From JADCGM01 sp943368345 (GTDB taxonomy: Bacteria; Pseudomonadota; Alphaproteobacteria; Sphingomonadales; Sphingomonadaceae), in NCBI GenBank assembly GCA_943368345.1, contig CALRKY020000007.1:47682-111681 (forward strand): a DNA stretch of 64,000 nucleotides, read 5' to 3'. The position numbers and the translations under genes were made by a program. Shown in pieces: positions 51,944 to 61,015 of the stretch (positions are counted from its first letter, which is position 1; each line of letters starts with the position of its first letter). Under the pieces are notes generated by a model, which had not been told where the DNA came from, made no database searches, and was given only the letters and a program-made list of their open reading frames with translations.

Positions 51944-52008
51944 GGTTAACCATAAGTGCCCGTTCGATTTGACGGTTAATAAGTTATTGTTTTAATGTGA
52001 TTTTAACC
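51944..52008. repeat. GGTTAA/TTAACC cluster in AT-rich promoter region
   Basis: GGTTAACC at 51944-51951, GGTTAA at 51974-51979 and TTAACC at 52003-52008 lie about 30 bp apart, near-integral helical spacing, in the most AT-rich stretch of the intergenic region. This could be a cooperative binding array. Confidence 0.4.
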
Positions 52009-52024
52009 AACAGTTCACCCTCGC

Positions 52025-52042
52025 TTCGGGAAATTTCCCGAA
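52025..52042. promoter_or_regulatory. perfect 18-bp palindrome
   Basis: TTCGGGAAA-TTTCCCGAA, a perfect palindrome with no spacer. The lack of a loop argues for a dimeric protein site rather than an RNA terminator. It lies about 300 bp from the starts of both divergent genes. Confidence 0.5.
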
Positions 52043-52324
52043 CTCCGTAGCCGCCGCACCTTCCCAGGCCACCACCTAGGCGCGTCAGGCTGTCGCAGCC
52101 GGAAGGTCGTCCACAACACGCCAAATCCGCGCCAAATTCCTTTGTCCGTGACAGCTTGTCGCACCCTGTTTTCGTCGGTGTTTACGTGGAACTCCCGAAT
52201 CAAACTGGTCCGTGATTTGCCGATCGCTGTTCCGCCCTCATTCATCTGCGCTGGTGTGAACTCCGGCCCGGTTGATTCCGTGCCCCGCAACCGGCAATGA
52301 CAGGGCATCTGCGTTTGTGGAGAT

Positions 52325-52912
52325 ATGATGATGCGCATCCGATCCGTGTTGATACCCCTGCTGATCACCGCCACATCGGTCGGGGCGCAACCTGCCGCCC
52401 CCGGGACATCCCAGGCTCCGGCTGAGACCAAAACCTATGAACAGCAGGACGTCATCAACGCCGCCGAGCGCGCGTTCGGCAAGGGCGCCTCTGGCGTCGC
52501 TGGCGTGATCGAGAAAATCTTCAAGGAGAATGGTCGGCCCACCGCCTATATCGAAGGTCGGGAAGTCGGCGGAGCCGTCGTTGTCGGCGTCCGCTACGGC
52601 TCCGGCATCCTCCACCACAAGATCGAGGGTGACATGCCGGTCTATTGGACAGGGCCGTCGTTCGGGGCCGACCTGGGTGGGGACGGATCAAAAACCTTCG
52701 CGCTGGTCTACCGGCTCGACGACACCGCCGACCTGTTCAAACGCTTCCCCGCCGTCGAAGGCAAAGTCTATGCGGTTGGCGGCTTCACTGCCAATTATCT
52801 GCAGCGCGGCCGGGTCATTGTCGTGCCGGTCAAACTCGGTGTCGGCTGGCGACTGGGTGCCAACCTCGGTTATCTGCGATTCACCCGGAAGAGCAAATTG
52901 TCCCCATTCTAG
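52325..52912 (+). CDS. DUF1134 / EipA-type envelope protein
   Basis: 195 residues with an N-terminal signal (MRIRSVLIPLLITATSVGAQ). The DUF1134 body is visible in GASGVAGVIEKIFKENGRPTAYIEGREVGGAVVVGVRYGSG, YWTGPSFGADLGGDGSK and VGGFTANYLQRGRVIVVPVKLGVGWRLGANLGYLRF. In other alphaproteobacteria this family (EipA) supports cell-envelope integrity. GGAG precedes three in-frame ATGs at 52325, 52328 and 52331; the exact start is open. Single gene, convergent with the epimerase 5 bp away. Confidence 0.87.
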   Translation: MMMRIRSVLIPLLITATSVGAQPAAPGTSQAPAETKTYEQQDVINAAERAFGKGASGVAGVIEKIFKENGRPTAYIEGREVGGAVVVGVRYGSGILHHKIEGDMPVYWTGPSFGADLGGDGSKTFALVYRLDDTADLFKRFPAVEGKVYAVGGFTANYLQRGRVIVVPVKLGVGWRLGANLGYLRFTRKSKLSPF

Positions 52913-52917
52913 ATGGG

Positions 52918-53331
52918 TCAGTGACCGCTGGGCGTTTCCATCAACTCAACCAGCACGCCGCCCATGTTCTTGGGGTGAACGAAAATCACCAGCGTCCCGT
53001 GCGCCCCGATCCGCGGTTCTCCCAGCACCGTCGCGCCCTTGGCCTTGAGGTCCGCAGCGGCAACATGGATATCGGGCACCTCGAAACACACGTGATGCTG
53101 TCCGCCCAGCGGGTTTTTCTCCAGGAACTTCACGATCGGGGAGGCTGACCCCAGCGGCTCAATCAGTTCGATCTGGCTGTTGGGGGTATCGATGAAACAC
53201 ACCCGCACCCCCTGCGCCGGCAGGTCAAAGGCTTCCCGGACCACAGTCGCCCCCAATAATTCCCGGTAGGCGACGACCGCCTTTTCGATGGAGGGGGTTG
53301 CGATGCCGACATGGTTCAGCCGTCCGATCAT
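52918..53331 (-). CDS. mce: methylmalonyl-CoA epimerase
   Basis: 137 residues, a vicinal-oxygen-chelate fold with two glyoxalase-like modules. NHVGIATPSIEKAVVAYRELLGA and GGQHHVCFEVPDI give metal-ligand histidines, and LVELMETPSG the C-terminal glutamate. It interconverts (R)- and (S)-methylmalonyl-CoA in propionyl-CoA breakdown. Full length. No mutase gene adjoins it. Confidence 0.92.
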   Translation of the reverse strand: MIGRLNHVGIATPSIEKAVVAYRELLGATVVREAFDLPAQGVRVCFIDTPNSQIELIEPLGSASPIVKFLEKNPLGGQHHVCFEVPDIHVAAADLKAKGATVLGEPRIGAHGTLVIFVHPKNMGGVLVELMETPSGH

Positions 53332-53420
53332 TTCACTGTCCTTCGTCGCCCGGGGAGTGCCGCTGGTCGCAGCCGCCTATGCCGGTGGCCGCGACCGCTT
53401 GCAACCGCCCCCGCCCTCGG

Positions 53421-53436
53421 TGCATCAGCCGATGCA
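53421..53436. promoter_or_regulatory. inverted repeat upstream of M3 peptidase
   Basis: TGCATC-AGCC-GATGCA, perfect 6-bp arms, 25 bp before the GTG start at 53461. It is in the divergent 129-bp region between the epimerase and peptidase genes. It could be an operator or a leader hairpin. Confidence 0.35.
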
Positions 53437-53460
53437 TAGACATATTTGGGGAGTCTCATC

Positions 53461-55602
53461 GTGAACCGGTTCCTGCTTGCGAGCGCATCGCTGCTCGCCC
53501 TCGTCGCCCTGTCACCGGCCGCCAAGGCGCAATCGTCCACACCAACGGCGAACGACAGCGGCAATGTCCTGCTGCAACCCTGGACCGGCCCCTATGACGG
53601 CGTACCGCCGTGGGACAAGGTGCGCCCGGAGCTGTTCAAACCGGCGTTCATGGCCGCGATCGACCTGCAGCGGGCTGAAATCGCTGCCATTGTCGCCAAT
53701 CCGGAGAAGCCGAGCTTCGAAAATACCATTGCCGCCATGGAGCGCGCCGGGAAGCCGCTCGACCGGGTCGGCACATTGTTCGGGGTGATGACCGCCAACC
53801 TCAACAGTCCGGTCTATCAGGACCTCGAAAAGCAGATGTCACCGATCCTGTCGGCGGCCAGTGACGAAATCACCTTCAACAAGGGCCTGTTTGCCCGGAT
53901 CGCCGCGGTTTACGACAGCCGCGAAACCGCCGGCCTCACCACCGAGCAGCAGCGGCTGACCAAGCGGGTCCATGACGGCTTCGTCCGGTTCGGCGCCAAG
54001 CTGAACGATGCCCAGAAGACCGAGCTATCGGCCTATAACCAGCAGCTCGCCACCCTGTTCGCCGATTTCGGCAGCAAGTTGCTGGCGGACGAGGATAGCT
54101 GGACCGTCATCGACACTGCGTCCGATCTGGCCGGCCTGCCGCCCTCCCTCGTCGCGGCGATGAAATCAGCGGCGGACAGCCGTAATCTCCCGGGTAAATG
54201 GGTCATCGTCAACACCCGGTCGTCGGTCGATCCGTTCCTGACCTTCAGCGCCAACCGGGCGCTGCGCGAAACCGTCTGGAAAAAATTCAAGAACCGCGGC
54301 GACAATGGCGATGCCAACGACACCAACGCCACCATTGCCAAAATCGTCAAGCTGCGCGCGGATCGCGCCCGGCTGCTCGGATTTGCCACCCACGCCAATT
54401 TCCGCATGGCCGATACCATGGCCAAGGATCCCGCCAAGGCGATGGACCTGATGATGCGGGTCTGGAAACCGGCGGTGCAGCGGGTGCGGGAGGAAGTCGC
54501 CGACATGCAGGCGCTGGCCAACCGTGACGGGGCCAAGCTGACCATCGAACCCTGGGACTATAACTACTACGCCGAAAAGGTCCGTAAGGACCGTTATGCG
54601 CTCGATACCAACGAGCTCAAAAACTATCTCGAGCTCGGCAACATGATCAAGGCCTCCTATCACATGGCCGAGCGTCTGTACGGGATCACCTTCACCAACA
54701 TCACCGGCAAGGTCCCGGTGTTTGAGCCGAACATGCAGGTCTACGAGGTGCATGACAAAGCCAGCGGCAAGCTGATCGGCCTGTTCTACCGCGATGATTT
54801 CGCCCGTCAGTACAAACAGTCCGGTGCCTGGATGAACACCTACCGCGCCCCCGACCGGCTGGACGGGGTGACGACCGCACTCGCGTCCAACAACAATAAT
54901 TTCGTGCGCGGTGCCCCCGGGGAACCGGTCCTGATCAGCCTTGATGACACCGAAACGCTGTTCCACGAGTTCGGCCACGCCATCCATTATCTGGTGTCGA
55001 CCAACAAATATCCCGGGCTGCTCAACACCCCGCGCGACTATGTGGAATTCCCCAGCCAGGTGCATGAAAACTGGGTGCTGACCCGTGACATCCTCGATAC
55101 CTATGCGCGGCACTACAAGACGGGCGCTCCGATGCCGCAGGCGCTGGTGGACAAGGTGAAAACCGCGTCGAAATTCAACCAAGGCTATGCCACGGTTGAA
55201 TATCTCGCCTCGGCCATCGTCGACATGAAGATGCACACGCTCGCCGACGGTATGGTGGACCCGGACAAGTTCGAGCGGGAGACGCTCACGGCCATCGGTG
55301 CGCCGAAGGAAGTGGCGATGCGGCACCGCACCCCGCAGTTCGGGCATTTGTTCAGCGGCGATGGCTATTCGGCTGGCTATTATTCCTACCTCTGGTCGGA
55401 CGTCATGGCCTCCGACAGCTGGGCGGCGTTTGAGCAAACCGGTGACCCTTTCAACCCCGAAGTCGCCGCGCGGTTCAAATCGATCATCCTCGCCCAGGGC
55501 AACAGCGTCGACCGCGCCGAGGCCTACCGCGCCTTCCGGGGTCGTGATCCGGACGTCAACGCCCTCCTCAAGAACCGCGGCTTCCCGATCGACGGGAAAT
55601 AG
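53461..55602 (+). CDS. M3 family metallopeptidase (peptidyl-dipeptidase Dcp-like)
   Basis: 713 residues with a signal peptide (MNRFLLASASLLALVALSPAAKAQ), so it is periplasmic. Zinc site HEFGHAIH with H502, and the downstream FPSQVHENWVL supplies the third ligand and is typical of M3. The GTG at 53461 follows GGGGAG by 8 nt. It degrades oligopeptides, releasing dipeptides in Dcp-type members. Single-gene unit followed by a bidirectional terminator. Confidence 0.93.
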   Translation: MNRFLLASASLLALVALSPAAKAQSSTPTANDSGNVLLQPWTGPYDGVPPWDKVRPELFKPAFMAAIDLQRAEIAAIVANPEKPSFENTIAAMERAGKPLDRVGTLFGVMTANLNSPVYQDLEKQMSPILSAASDEITFNKGLFARIAAVYDSRETAGLTTEQQRLTKRVHDGFVRFGAKLNDAQKTELSAYNQQLATLFADFGSKLLADEDSWTVIDTASDLAGLPPSLVAAMKSAADSRNLPGKWVIVNTRSSVDPFLTFSANRALRETVWKKFKNRGDNGDANDTNATIAKIVKLRADRARLLGFATHANFRMADTMAKDPAKAMDLMMRVWKPAVQRVREEVADMQALANRDGAKLTIEPWDYNYYAEKVRKDRYALDTNELKNYLELGNMIKASYHMAERLYGITFTNITGKVPVFEPNMQVYEVHDKASGKLIGLFYRDDFARQYKQSGAWMNTYRAPDRLDGVTTALASNNNNFVRGAPGEPVLISLDDTETLFHEFGHAIHYLVSTNKYPGLLNTPRDYVEFPSQVHENWVLTRDILDTYARHYKTGAPMPQALVDKVKTASKFNQGYATVEYLASAIVDMKMHTLADGMVDPDKFERETLTAIGAPKEVAMRHRTPQFGHLFSGDGYSAGYYSYLWSDVMASDSWAAFEQTGDPFNPEVAARFKSIILAQGNSVDRAEAYRAFRGRDPDVNALLKNRGFPIDGK

Positions 55603-55619
55603 GCAGGGCAACCAATCGG

Positions 55620-55649
55620 CCACGTCGGGACATCAACCGTCCGACGTGG
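55620..55649. terminator. bidirectional terminator-like hairpin
   Basis: CCACGTCGG and CCGACGTGG form a perfect 9-bp stem (10 with a G.T pair) with a 12-nt loop, between the convergent M3 peptidase and DUF2306 genes. There is no U-run on either side. Confidence 0.55.
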
Positions 55650-55665
55650 TCGAAGGATGTTCCGC

Positions 55666-56499
55666 CTACCCAAACAGCCCGGATGCCTTGAGGGACGGGT
55701 ACCACATCACCAGCGACGCCCCTGCGATCCCGACGGCCATGAGCAGAGTCAGTCCGGCAAGGCTCCCGCCCATGACGTAGCGCGCCCGGGCAGTACCGGC
55801 GTCCGCCCCCAGATAGAGTTGGAAGACCGCCAGCGGCACGAGATAGCTGCCGAAACTCCAGACCGCGAAGAAGGACATCGACAGCTCTTTTGGCAGCCCC
55901 AGCAAGCCGGTTGCGATCAACCCGAACGCCATCAACCCAACCCGCAAGAACCACACACCGCTGACCGCCAGGAAAGCGCGAACCGCCCACCGCCGATGCG
56001 TCGCGAAATCACGCCGCCGCGCCGCCTGCCACGCAAAGCCGACAAAGATCAGGATCAGTGCGGCATCAAGGGTGATCCCGGACGAGCTGGCAACGCCCAG
56101 GCGGGATCCCCGCACCCAGACCAGCCAAAGCCCACCGATGGACGCCACCAGCGCGGCCAGCACAAAGACCCGGCCATTCCAGCGATGAAATGCCCGCACC
56201 CGGTTCCTGAGCGCCGGCCATAGTTGCAGCACACCGCCAAATGTCAGGATCGCGGCCATCAGGATATGGATGCCAAACTGCAGGTTGCCCATAGTATCGC
56301 CCGCGACATACCCGTCGATCAGATCACGGTATTTCGACCAATCGGCCAATGTCCCGCGCAGGACGGGTGGGCCGTAGAAACCGGTGATATAGGCCAGAAA
56401 CAGCAGCTGACCGATGAGGGTCACGACAAACCAACCGGTCGCGGCTCGTTGCATGAACAGTCGACCGTCAGCTAGGCCCGAATTCGCAATCGCTACCAT
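55666..56499 (-). CDS. DUF2306 family membrane protein
   Basis: 277 residues with about seven hydrophobic segments. The conserved HILMAAILTFGGVLQLWPALRNRVRAFHRWNGRVFV (His residues in helices) and DFATHRRWAVRAFLAVSGVWFLRVG are typical of DUF2306. Function unknown; conserved histidines could bind metal or haem. It is divergent from the AraC regulator with 126 bp between starts, so it may be that regulator's target. Confidence 0.82.
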   Translation of the reverse strand: MVAIANSGLADGRLFMQRAATGWFVVTLIGQLLFLAYITGFYGPPVLRGTLADWSKYRDLIDGYVAGDTMGNLQFGIHILMAAILTFGGVLQLWPALRNRVRAFHRWNGRVFVLAALVASIGGLWLVWVRGSRLGVASSSGITLDAALILIFVGFAWQAARRRDFATHRRWAVRAFLAVSGVWFLRVGLMAFGLIATGLLGLPKELSMSFFAVWSFGSYLVPLAVFQLYLGADAGTARARYVMGGSLAGLTLLMAVGIAGASLVMWYPSLKASGLFG

Positions 56500-56625
56500 G
56501 GTCCTGTCGTCACTCTCATTGTCTGTTGGTGTGTTAGGCAGATAGGATAGTGGTCCTCAGGATTGTCGCCTATGGCTTTGGCGAGCAAATGCCTGACTTT
56601 GGCGGTCAGCAGGAAGGGCGACACG

Positions 56626-57633
56626 GTGTCCAACCCCACGGTTTCAGCTGGCTATGCGAAGGCCGTGATCGAGCTGGCGGTCGCGCGTGGTGCCGACCCT
56701 GCCCGCCTCGCCCAAATAAGCGGATTTGATCCGGCAGCTTGCGACAACCCCGACGACCGGGTGCCGCTGGCAACGTTCAAGACCTTGATGCGGACGGCTG
56801 CGACCCTCTGCGAGGACCCGGGCTTCGCGCTGCATTTCGGGGCGGAATCCCGGTTTCAGGACATCTCGATTGTCGGCCTGATTACGCACGCGGCACCGAC
56901 GATGGGCGAGGCCTTTGTCCAGATGAACCGCTTTGCCCGCCTCGCCATCGAGGTTGATGGCCATGAAACCGGTGACCGCTTTGCCATCGTCCGCAAACAT
57001 GGAGAGGTCTGGATCGAAGACCGGCGGCACAATCCCAATGACTTTCCGGAACTGAGTGAATCGACCTTCGCCCGTTTCATCTGGAACACCGCGCGCGGCC
57101 TCGGCGATGTGCCCTTTGCCAAGCATGTCTGCTTCACCCACCCTGAACCCGCGCACAGCGCCGAACATGCGCGCATATTGCAGGTGCCGGTCCGCTTCGG
57201 TTGTGATTGGAATGCCATCGCCATTCACGAATCCTGGCTATCCCTGCCGCTGCCTAACCCCAATCGCTATGTCTTCGGACTGTTCACGGATCGCGGCGAA
57301 AAGCTGCTGGAAGATCTGCTGCAGGCCAAATCACTGCGCGGTCAGGTCGAAGCGGCGTTGATGGGCCGGCTGCACACCGGCGAACTCGACATGCCACGCA
57401 CCGCGCGACAGCTTGGGCTTAGTCCGACCACGCTGTACCGCAAACTGCGGGCAGAGGGCGGCTCCTACGATGCCATCGTCGATCAGCTGCGGCACCGGAT
57501 GGCGTTGCACTATCTGGCCGGGAAGCGGGCGTCGGTGGCGGAGGTCGCCTATCTGGTCGGCTTCTCCGACCCTACGTCCTTCTCCCGCGCCTTCAAGCGC
57601 TGGACCGGCTCAAGCCCTAAATCGGTGCGATAA
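56626..57633 (+). CDS. AraC family transcriptional regulator (OruR/ArgR-like architecture)
   Basis: 335 residues. An N-terminal AraC-binding-2-type domain (about 10-190) is followed by a C-terminal double HTH (RTARQLGLSPTTLYRKLRAEGGSYDAIVDQLRHRMALHYLA...EVAYLVGFSDPTSFSRAFKRWTGSSP). The GTG at 56626 is chosen because GGAAGG lies 8 nt upstream; an extension from TTG 56563 is unlikely. The target is unknown; the divergent DUF2306 gene is the nearest candidate. Confidence 0.88.
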   Translation: MSNPTVSAGYAKAVIELAVARGADPARLAQISGFDPAACDNPDDRVPLATFKTLMRTAATLCEDPGFALHFGAESRFQDISIVGLITHAAPTMGEAFVQMNRFARLAIEVDGHETGDRFAIVRKHGEVWIEDRRHNPNDFPELSESTFARFIWNTARGLGDVPFAKHVCFTHPEPAHSAEHARILQVPVRFGCDWNAIAIHESWLSLPLPNPNRYVFGLFTDRGEKLLEDLLQAKSLRGQVEAALMGRLHTGELDMPRTARQLGLSPTTLYRKLRAEGGSYDAIVDQLRHRMALHYLAGKRASVAEVAYLVGFSDPTSFSRAFKRWTGSSPKSVR

Positions 57634-57647
57634 TTCCCAACAAAAAG

Positions 57648-57674
57648 AAGGCCCGACGTTTCCGCCGGGCCTTT
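57648..57674. terminator. bidirectional intrinsic terminator
   Basis: AAGGCCCG and CGGGCCTT form an 8-bp GC-rich stem with a short loop. A-run CAAAAAG on the left and TTTC on the right serve both the AraC gene (rightward) and the Bax-inhibitor gene (leftward). Confidence 0.75.
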
Positions 57675-57697
57675 CAATCGTCGTCCAGTCCCTTCGC

Positions 57698-58432
57698 TTA
57701 GCGGCGGTCGCCCATGAAGCGGAGGAGGAACAGGAACAGGTTGATGAAGTCGAGATAGAGCGTCAGCGCGCCCATGATCACGGCCTTGCCGCGCATCTCG
57801 CTGTTGCCAACCTGATCGTACATCAGCTTGATCTTCTGCGTGTCATAGGCGGTCAGACCTGCGAACAGCAGCACGCCGATGGCGCTGATCGCGAAATCAA
57901 GGCCGCTCGACTTCAGAAAGATGTTGAGCAGCGACGCCGCAATCAAGCCAACGAGGCCCATGATCAGGAAGGTGCCGAAGCCCGACAAATCCTTCTTGGT
58001 GGTATAGCCGTAGAGGCTCAGACCACCGAAGGCAGTCGCGCTGGCGAAGAAGGTCGTTGCGACGCTGGCGCCGGTGTAGATCAACAGGATCGACGACAGC
58101 GACAGGCCCATCAGCACCGCATAGGTCCAGTACAGCGCCTGAGCGGCGGTCTGCGACAGCCGGTTGATGCCCATGCTCAGCCACATCACCAGGCCGAGTG
58201 GGGCCAGCATCACCACCCATTTCAGGATGCCACCGCTGGTCATCAGTGTCAGCGCCATGCCGCTTTCGGCAAATGCCAGCGCCACGCCGCCGGTCAGCAG
58301 TACGCCCGACGCCATGTAGTTATAAATCGACAGCATATACGACCGCAGGCCCTCATCGTAGGCGACGCCGGCGGCGTTCGCGCTACGCGCCGGGGCGAAG
58401 CCGGTGCGGGGGTCCAGGTTTGCCATTGTCAT
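57698..58432 (-). CDS. Bax inhibitor-1 family protein (YccA/YbhL-like)
   Basis: 244 residues, seven transmembrane segments. BI-1 features are NYMASGVLLTGGVALAFAES, the internal FGGLSLYGYTTKKDLSGFGTFLIMGL and the C-terminal GLTAYDTQKIK...YLDFINLFLFLLR. Family members are membrane proteins implicated in ion flux or FtsH modulation. GGGAG lies 4 nt before the ATG. Single gene ending at an intrinsic terminator. Confidence 0.94.
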   Translation of the reverse strand: MTMANLDPRTGFAPARSANAAGVAYDEGLRSYMLSIYNYMASGVLLTGGVALAFAESGMALTLMTSGGILKWVVMLAPLGLVMWLSMGINRLSQTAAQALYWTYAVLMGLSLSSILLIYTGASVATTFFASATAFGGLSLYGYTTKKDLSGFGTFLIMGLVGLIAASLLNIFLKSSGLDFAISAIGVLLFAGLTAYDTQKIKLMYDQVGNSEMRGKAVIMGALTLYLDFINLFLFLLRFMGDRR

Positions 58433-58516
58433 GTCACTCCCAATCGCACCGGCCCGATGCCGGACGCGAATGAAGGGAATATCGGTGTTCCGCGCCAGAA
58501 CTTCAAGCGGCTTGCG

Positions 58517-61015
58517 CTAAAGCGTGCGCAGGACCTGATTGGGCCGGACTGACAGCGCCCGCCACGACCCGGCGAGGCCGAGACCAATGGTCACCGCAGC
58601 ACCCAGCAGGACGGTCGCCAAAACCACCAGCCAGGAAGGCTGCCAGGTGAATTCAAACACCTGCACCACCACGATCCAGCCAGCGAGGCCGCCGAGCGCC
58701 ACCGCCAGCAACGCCACGATGCTCGCGAGTAATCCATATTCCAGCAGAGTCGCGCGCAGCATCTGGCCACGCGTCGCGCCCAGCACTTTCAGAATGACCG
58801 CATCATAGGTCCGGGCCCGCCGCCCTGCCGCCAGCGCCCCGATCAGCACCGCAATTCCGGCGGCGACCGCCACACTCGCCGCCGCCCGGATGGCCGTTGC
58901 AATCTGTTCAAGCAGCGTCGCCACCGTTCCAATCACATCCTTCACCTTGATAACCGACACCGTTGGGAACGCCCGGGTCATCGCGGTGTAGACCTGACGC
59001 TCCTCACTGGCGGGCACTTCGGCGGTGGCCATATAGCTGTAGGGGGCATTGCCGAGGCTGTTCTGGTCAAACACCAGCGCAAAATTGAACCCGAGCGAAT
59101 CCCAGTCGATCACCCGCAAATTGGCAATCCGCGCGGTAATCTCAACGCCGAGCACCGATACTGTCAGTGTATCTCCAACCTTCAAACCAGCGGCCTTTGC
59201 TGCCTCGGCATCGAGCGAGACCAACGGCGGTCCGGCATAATCTTTGGGCCACCATGCACCATCGGTCACCCGGTTGCCTTCCGGTACGCCCGACGACCAG
59301 GTCAACCCACGGTCGCCCCGCAGGAACCAGGCGCCGTCCGGCACATTCTTCAGCTCGCTAACCGGCGTGCCGTTCACTGCCGTCACCGGCCCGCGCAGGC
59401 TTGGCACCAGCCGCAGCCCTGCCGACGGCGATGCGGTGCGTATCTGCGCGGCGAAGGCCGCAGCTTCGTCCTTTGGAATGTCGAGGAAGAAGAAGGTCGG
59501 GGCTTTTTTCGGGACGGTGCGGGTGATTTCATTGCCCAGATTGGTTTCGATGACGGCGAGCGTCGCAAACAAGGTCAGGCCAAGACCCAGCGCCACGATC
59601 AACTGCCGAACCAGCGATCCGGGGCGGTGCAGGTTGGCCAGTGCCAGCCGCTGCAAGACGCCGCGCGGACGCGGGGCGCGGGCCGCCAGCCAACGAATGG
59701 CTGCCGCCAGCCCGGTCAGCAGCGCCAGCAGGCCAGACGCGGACGCAATGAAGATTGCGGCAAACATCGGCTCGCGGGCGCCCATCAGCGCAATCACCAC
59801 GATCGCTGCGGCGGCCGCAAAGGTCGCGGCGAACACCCAATAGGGGGCACGTCCACCGCCATCCACCACGCTTCGGAACAAGCGTGCCGCCGGGAGCGAT
59901 TGCGCCCGCGCCAGCGGCCACAGCGCGAAGGCCGCGGCGATCAGCAATCCGTAGGCTGCCGCGCTGATCAGCGCTCCCGGAAATATCCCGATGACAGGCG
60001 CAACCGGCAGGGCGTCGCCTGCGACCCGTGCCACCAGCATCGGTGCAAAGGCTCCAATCCCGACACCAATGCCAACCGCACCGAGCGCCACGATACCGAT
60101 CTGCAGGAAATAGCTCTGGAATATCAGCGTCGATGTCGCGCCAAGCGTCTTGAAGGTCGCAATCGTCGCCGACTTGGCATCGAGATAGCTCGCCACACCG
60201 TTGCCAACCCCGACTCCTGCCACCACCAGCGATGTCAGGCCAACCAGCATCAAAAATTGCCCCATCCGCTCGACAAAGCGGCGCACGCCCGGTGCGCCGT
60301 TGGACCGGTCTTGCACCTGCCAGCCCGCGTCCGGGAATGCCGTGTTGAGCGCCGGTTTCACTGCTCCGGCGTCCGCGCCAACCGGCATCTTGATCCGGTA
60401 GCTGACCCGCATCAGGCTGCCGGGCTGAACCAGTCCCGTCTCCGGCAGGCTTGCCATCGCAATCATCACCGTGGGCCCAAGGCTGAACCCCTCCCCAGCC
60501 CGGTCCGGTTCGCTAGCAATGATGGCCGTGACCTTCAGGGTTGACTGCCCCAGCTCAATCCGGTCCCCGACTTTCAGGCCCAGCTGATCGGCGAGCGCCT
60601 GCGCGACCACCGCCGACGGGCCAGCCAATGCGGCATCGAGCGTACCGCCGCCGACCAGTCCGACCTTGCCGTAAAGCGGGTATTGACCATCCACCGCTTT
60701 CAGCTCGCCGAGGATACGGTTGTCCGATCCCGCCCGGCCGACCATGGAGCGCATCCGCACTCCTTCCGACACGGTGCCATATTGATCAAACGCCGCCCGC
60801 TCCTCAGGCGAAGCACTACGCCCGGTCAGCGTCACCGCCGCGTCGCCACCCAGAATCTCGCTACCCTGCGCCGACAGCGATGCAACAATCGCCGATGACA
60901 GGCTGCCAACCGACGCGAGCGCGGCGACGCCCAGCACCAGACACACCGCCAGAAGGCGCAACCCGGTCAGGCCACCCCGTAACTCCCGCAGCGCAAAGCG
61001 AAGTGCGAGCGGCAT
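58517..61015 (-). CDS. ybbP: ABC transporter permease, FtsX-like (YbbP homologue)
   Basis: 832 residues. N-terminal helix, large periplasmic MacB-PCD-like domains and two FtsX permease regions (about 245-390 and 710-830), with about 10 membrane helices in total. C-terminal ALSVRPNQVLRTL is typical. It partners the ATPase encoded immediately upstream (TGATG overlap). The arrangement ybbP-ybbA divergent from tesA is the same as in E. coli. The transported substrate is unknown; lipoprotein or lipid handling is a common proposal for such permeases. Confidence 0.9.
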   Translation of the reverse strand: MPLALRFALRELRGGLTGLRLLAVCLVLGVAALASVGSLSSAIVASLSAQGSEILGGDAAVTLTGRSASPEERAAFDQYGTVSEGVRMRSMVGRAGSDNRILGELKAVDGQYPLYGKVGLVGGGTLDAALAGPSAVVAQALADQLGLKVGDRIELGQSTLKVTAIIASEPDRAGEGFSLGPTVMIAMASLPETGLVQPGSLMRVSYRIKMPVGADAGAVKPALNTAFPDAGWQVQDRSNGAPGVRRFVERMGQFLMLVGLTSLVVAGVGVGNGVASYLDAKSATIATFKTLGATSTLIFQSYFLQIGIVALGAVGIGVGIGAFAPMLVARVAGDALPVAPVIGIFPGALISAAAYGLLIAAAFALWPLARAQSLPAARLFRSVVDGGGRAPYWVFAATFAAAAAIVVIALMGAREPMFAAIFIASASGLLALLTGLAAAIRWLAARAPRPRGVLQRLALANLHRPGSLVRQLIVALGLGLTLFATLAVIETNLGNEITRTVPKKAPTFFFLDIPKDEAAAFAAQIRTASPSAGLRLVPSLRGPVTAVNGTPVSELKNVPDGAWFLRGDRGLTWSSGVPEGNRVTDGAWWPKDYAGPPLVSLDAEAAKAAGLKVGDTLTVSVLGVEITARIANLRVIDWDSLGFNFALVFDQNSLGNAPYSYMATAEVPASEERQVYTAMTRAFPTVSVIKVKDVIGTVATLLEQIATAIRAAASVAVAAGIAVLIGALAAGRRARTYDAVILKVLGATRGQMLRATLLEYGLLASIVALLAVALGGLAGWIVVVQVFEFTWQPSWLVVLATVLLGAAVTIGLGLAGSWRALSVRPNQVLRTL

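Larger units (their letters stand above)
51727..52324. promoter_or_regulatory. 598-bp non-coding region between the DUF4402 cluster and eipA-like gene
   Basis: I find no credible gene; the longer frames here look like chance readings. It is AT-rich between about 51840 and 52015 and carries many symmetric elements: a CTGGCA-ATG-TGCCAG hairpin (51748-51762), CGGAA-N4-TTCCG (51811-51824), ACAACT-N5-AGTTGT (51855-51871), GGTTAACC (51944-51951), GGTTAA and TTAACC (51974-52008) and an 18-bp palindrome (52025-52042). It must hold promoters for both divergent genes. Confidence 0.6.

Noticed and set aside
52015..52618. Two minus-strand frames (52015-52431 and 52238-52618) in the intergenic region and eipA-like gene
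   Set aside because: Low-complexity translation, no domain, overlap with the supported DUF1134 gene and with the palindromic regulatory region.
54166..55623. 485-codon frame antisense to the M3 peptidase
   Set aside because: Shadow frame of a gene with signal peptide and HExxH motif.
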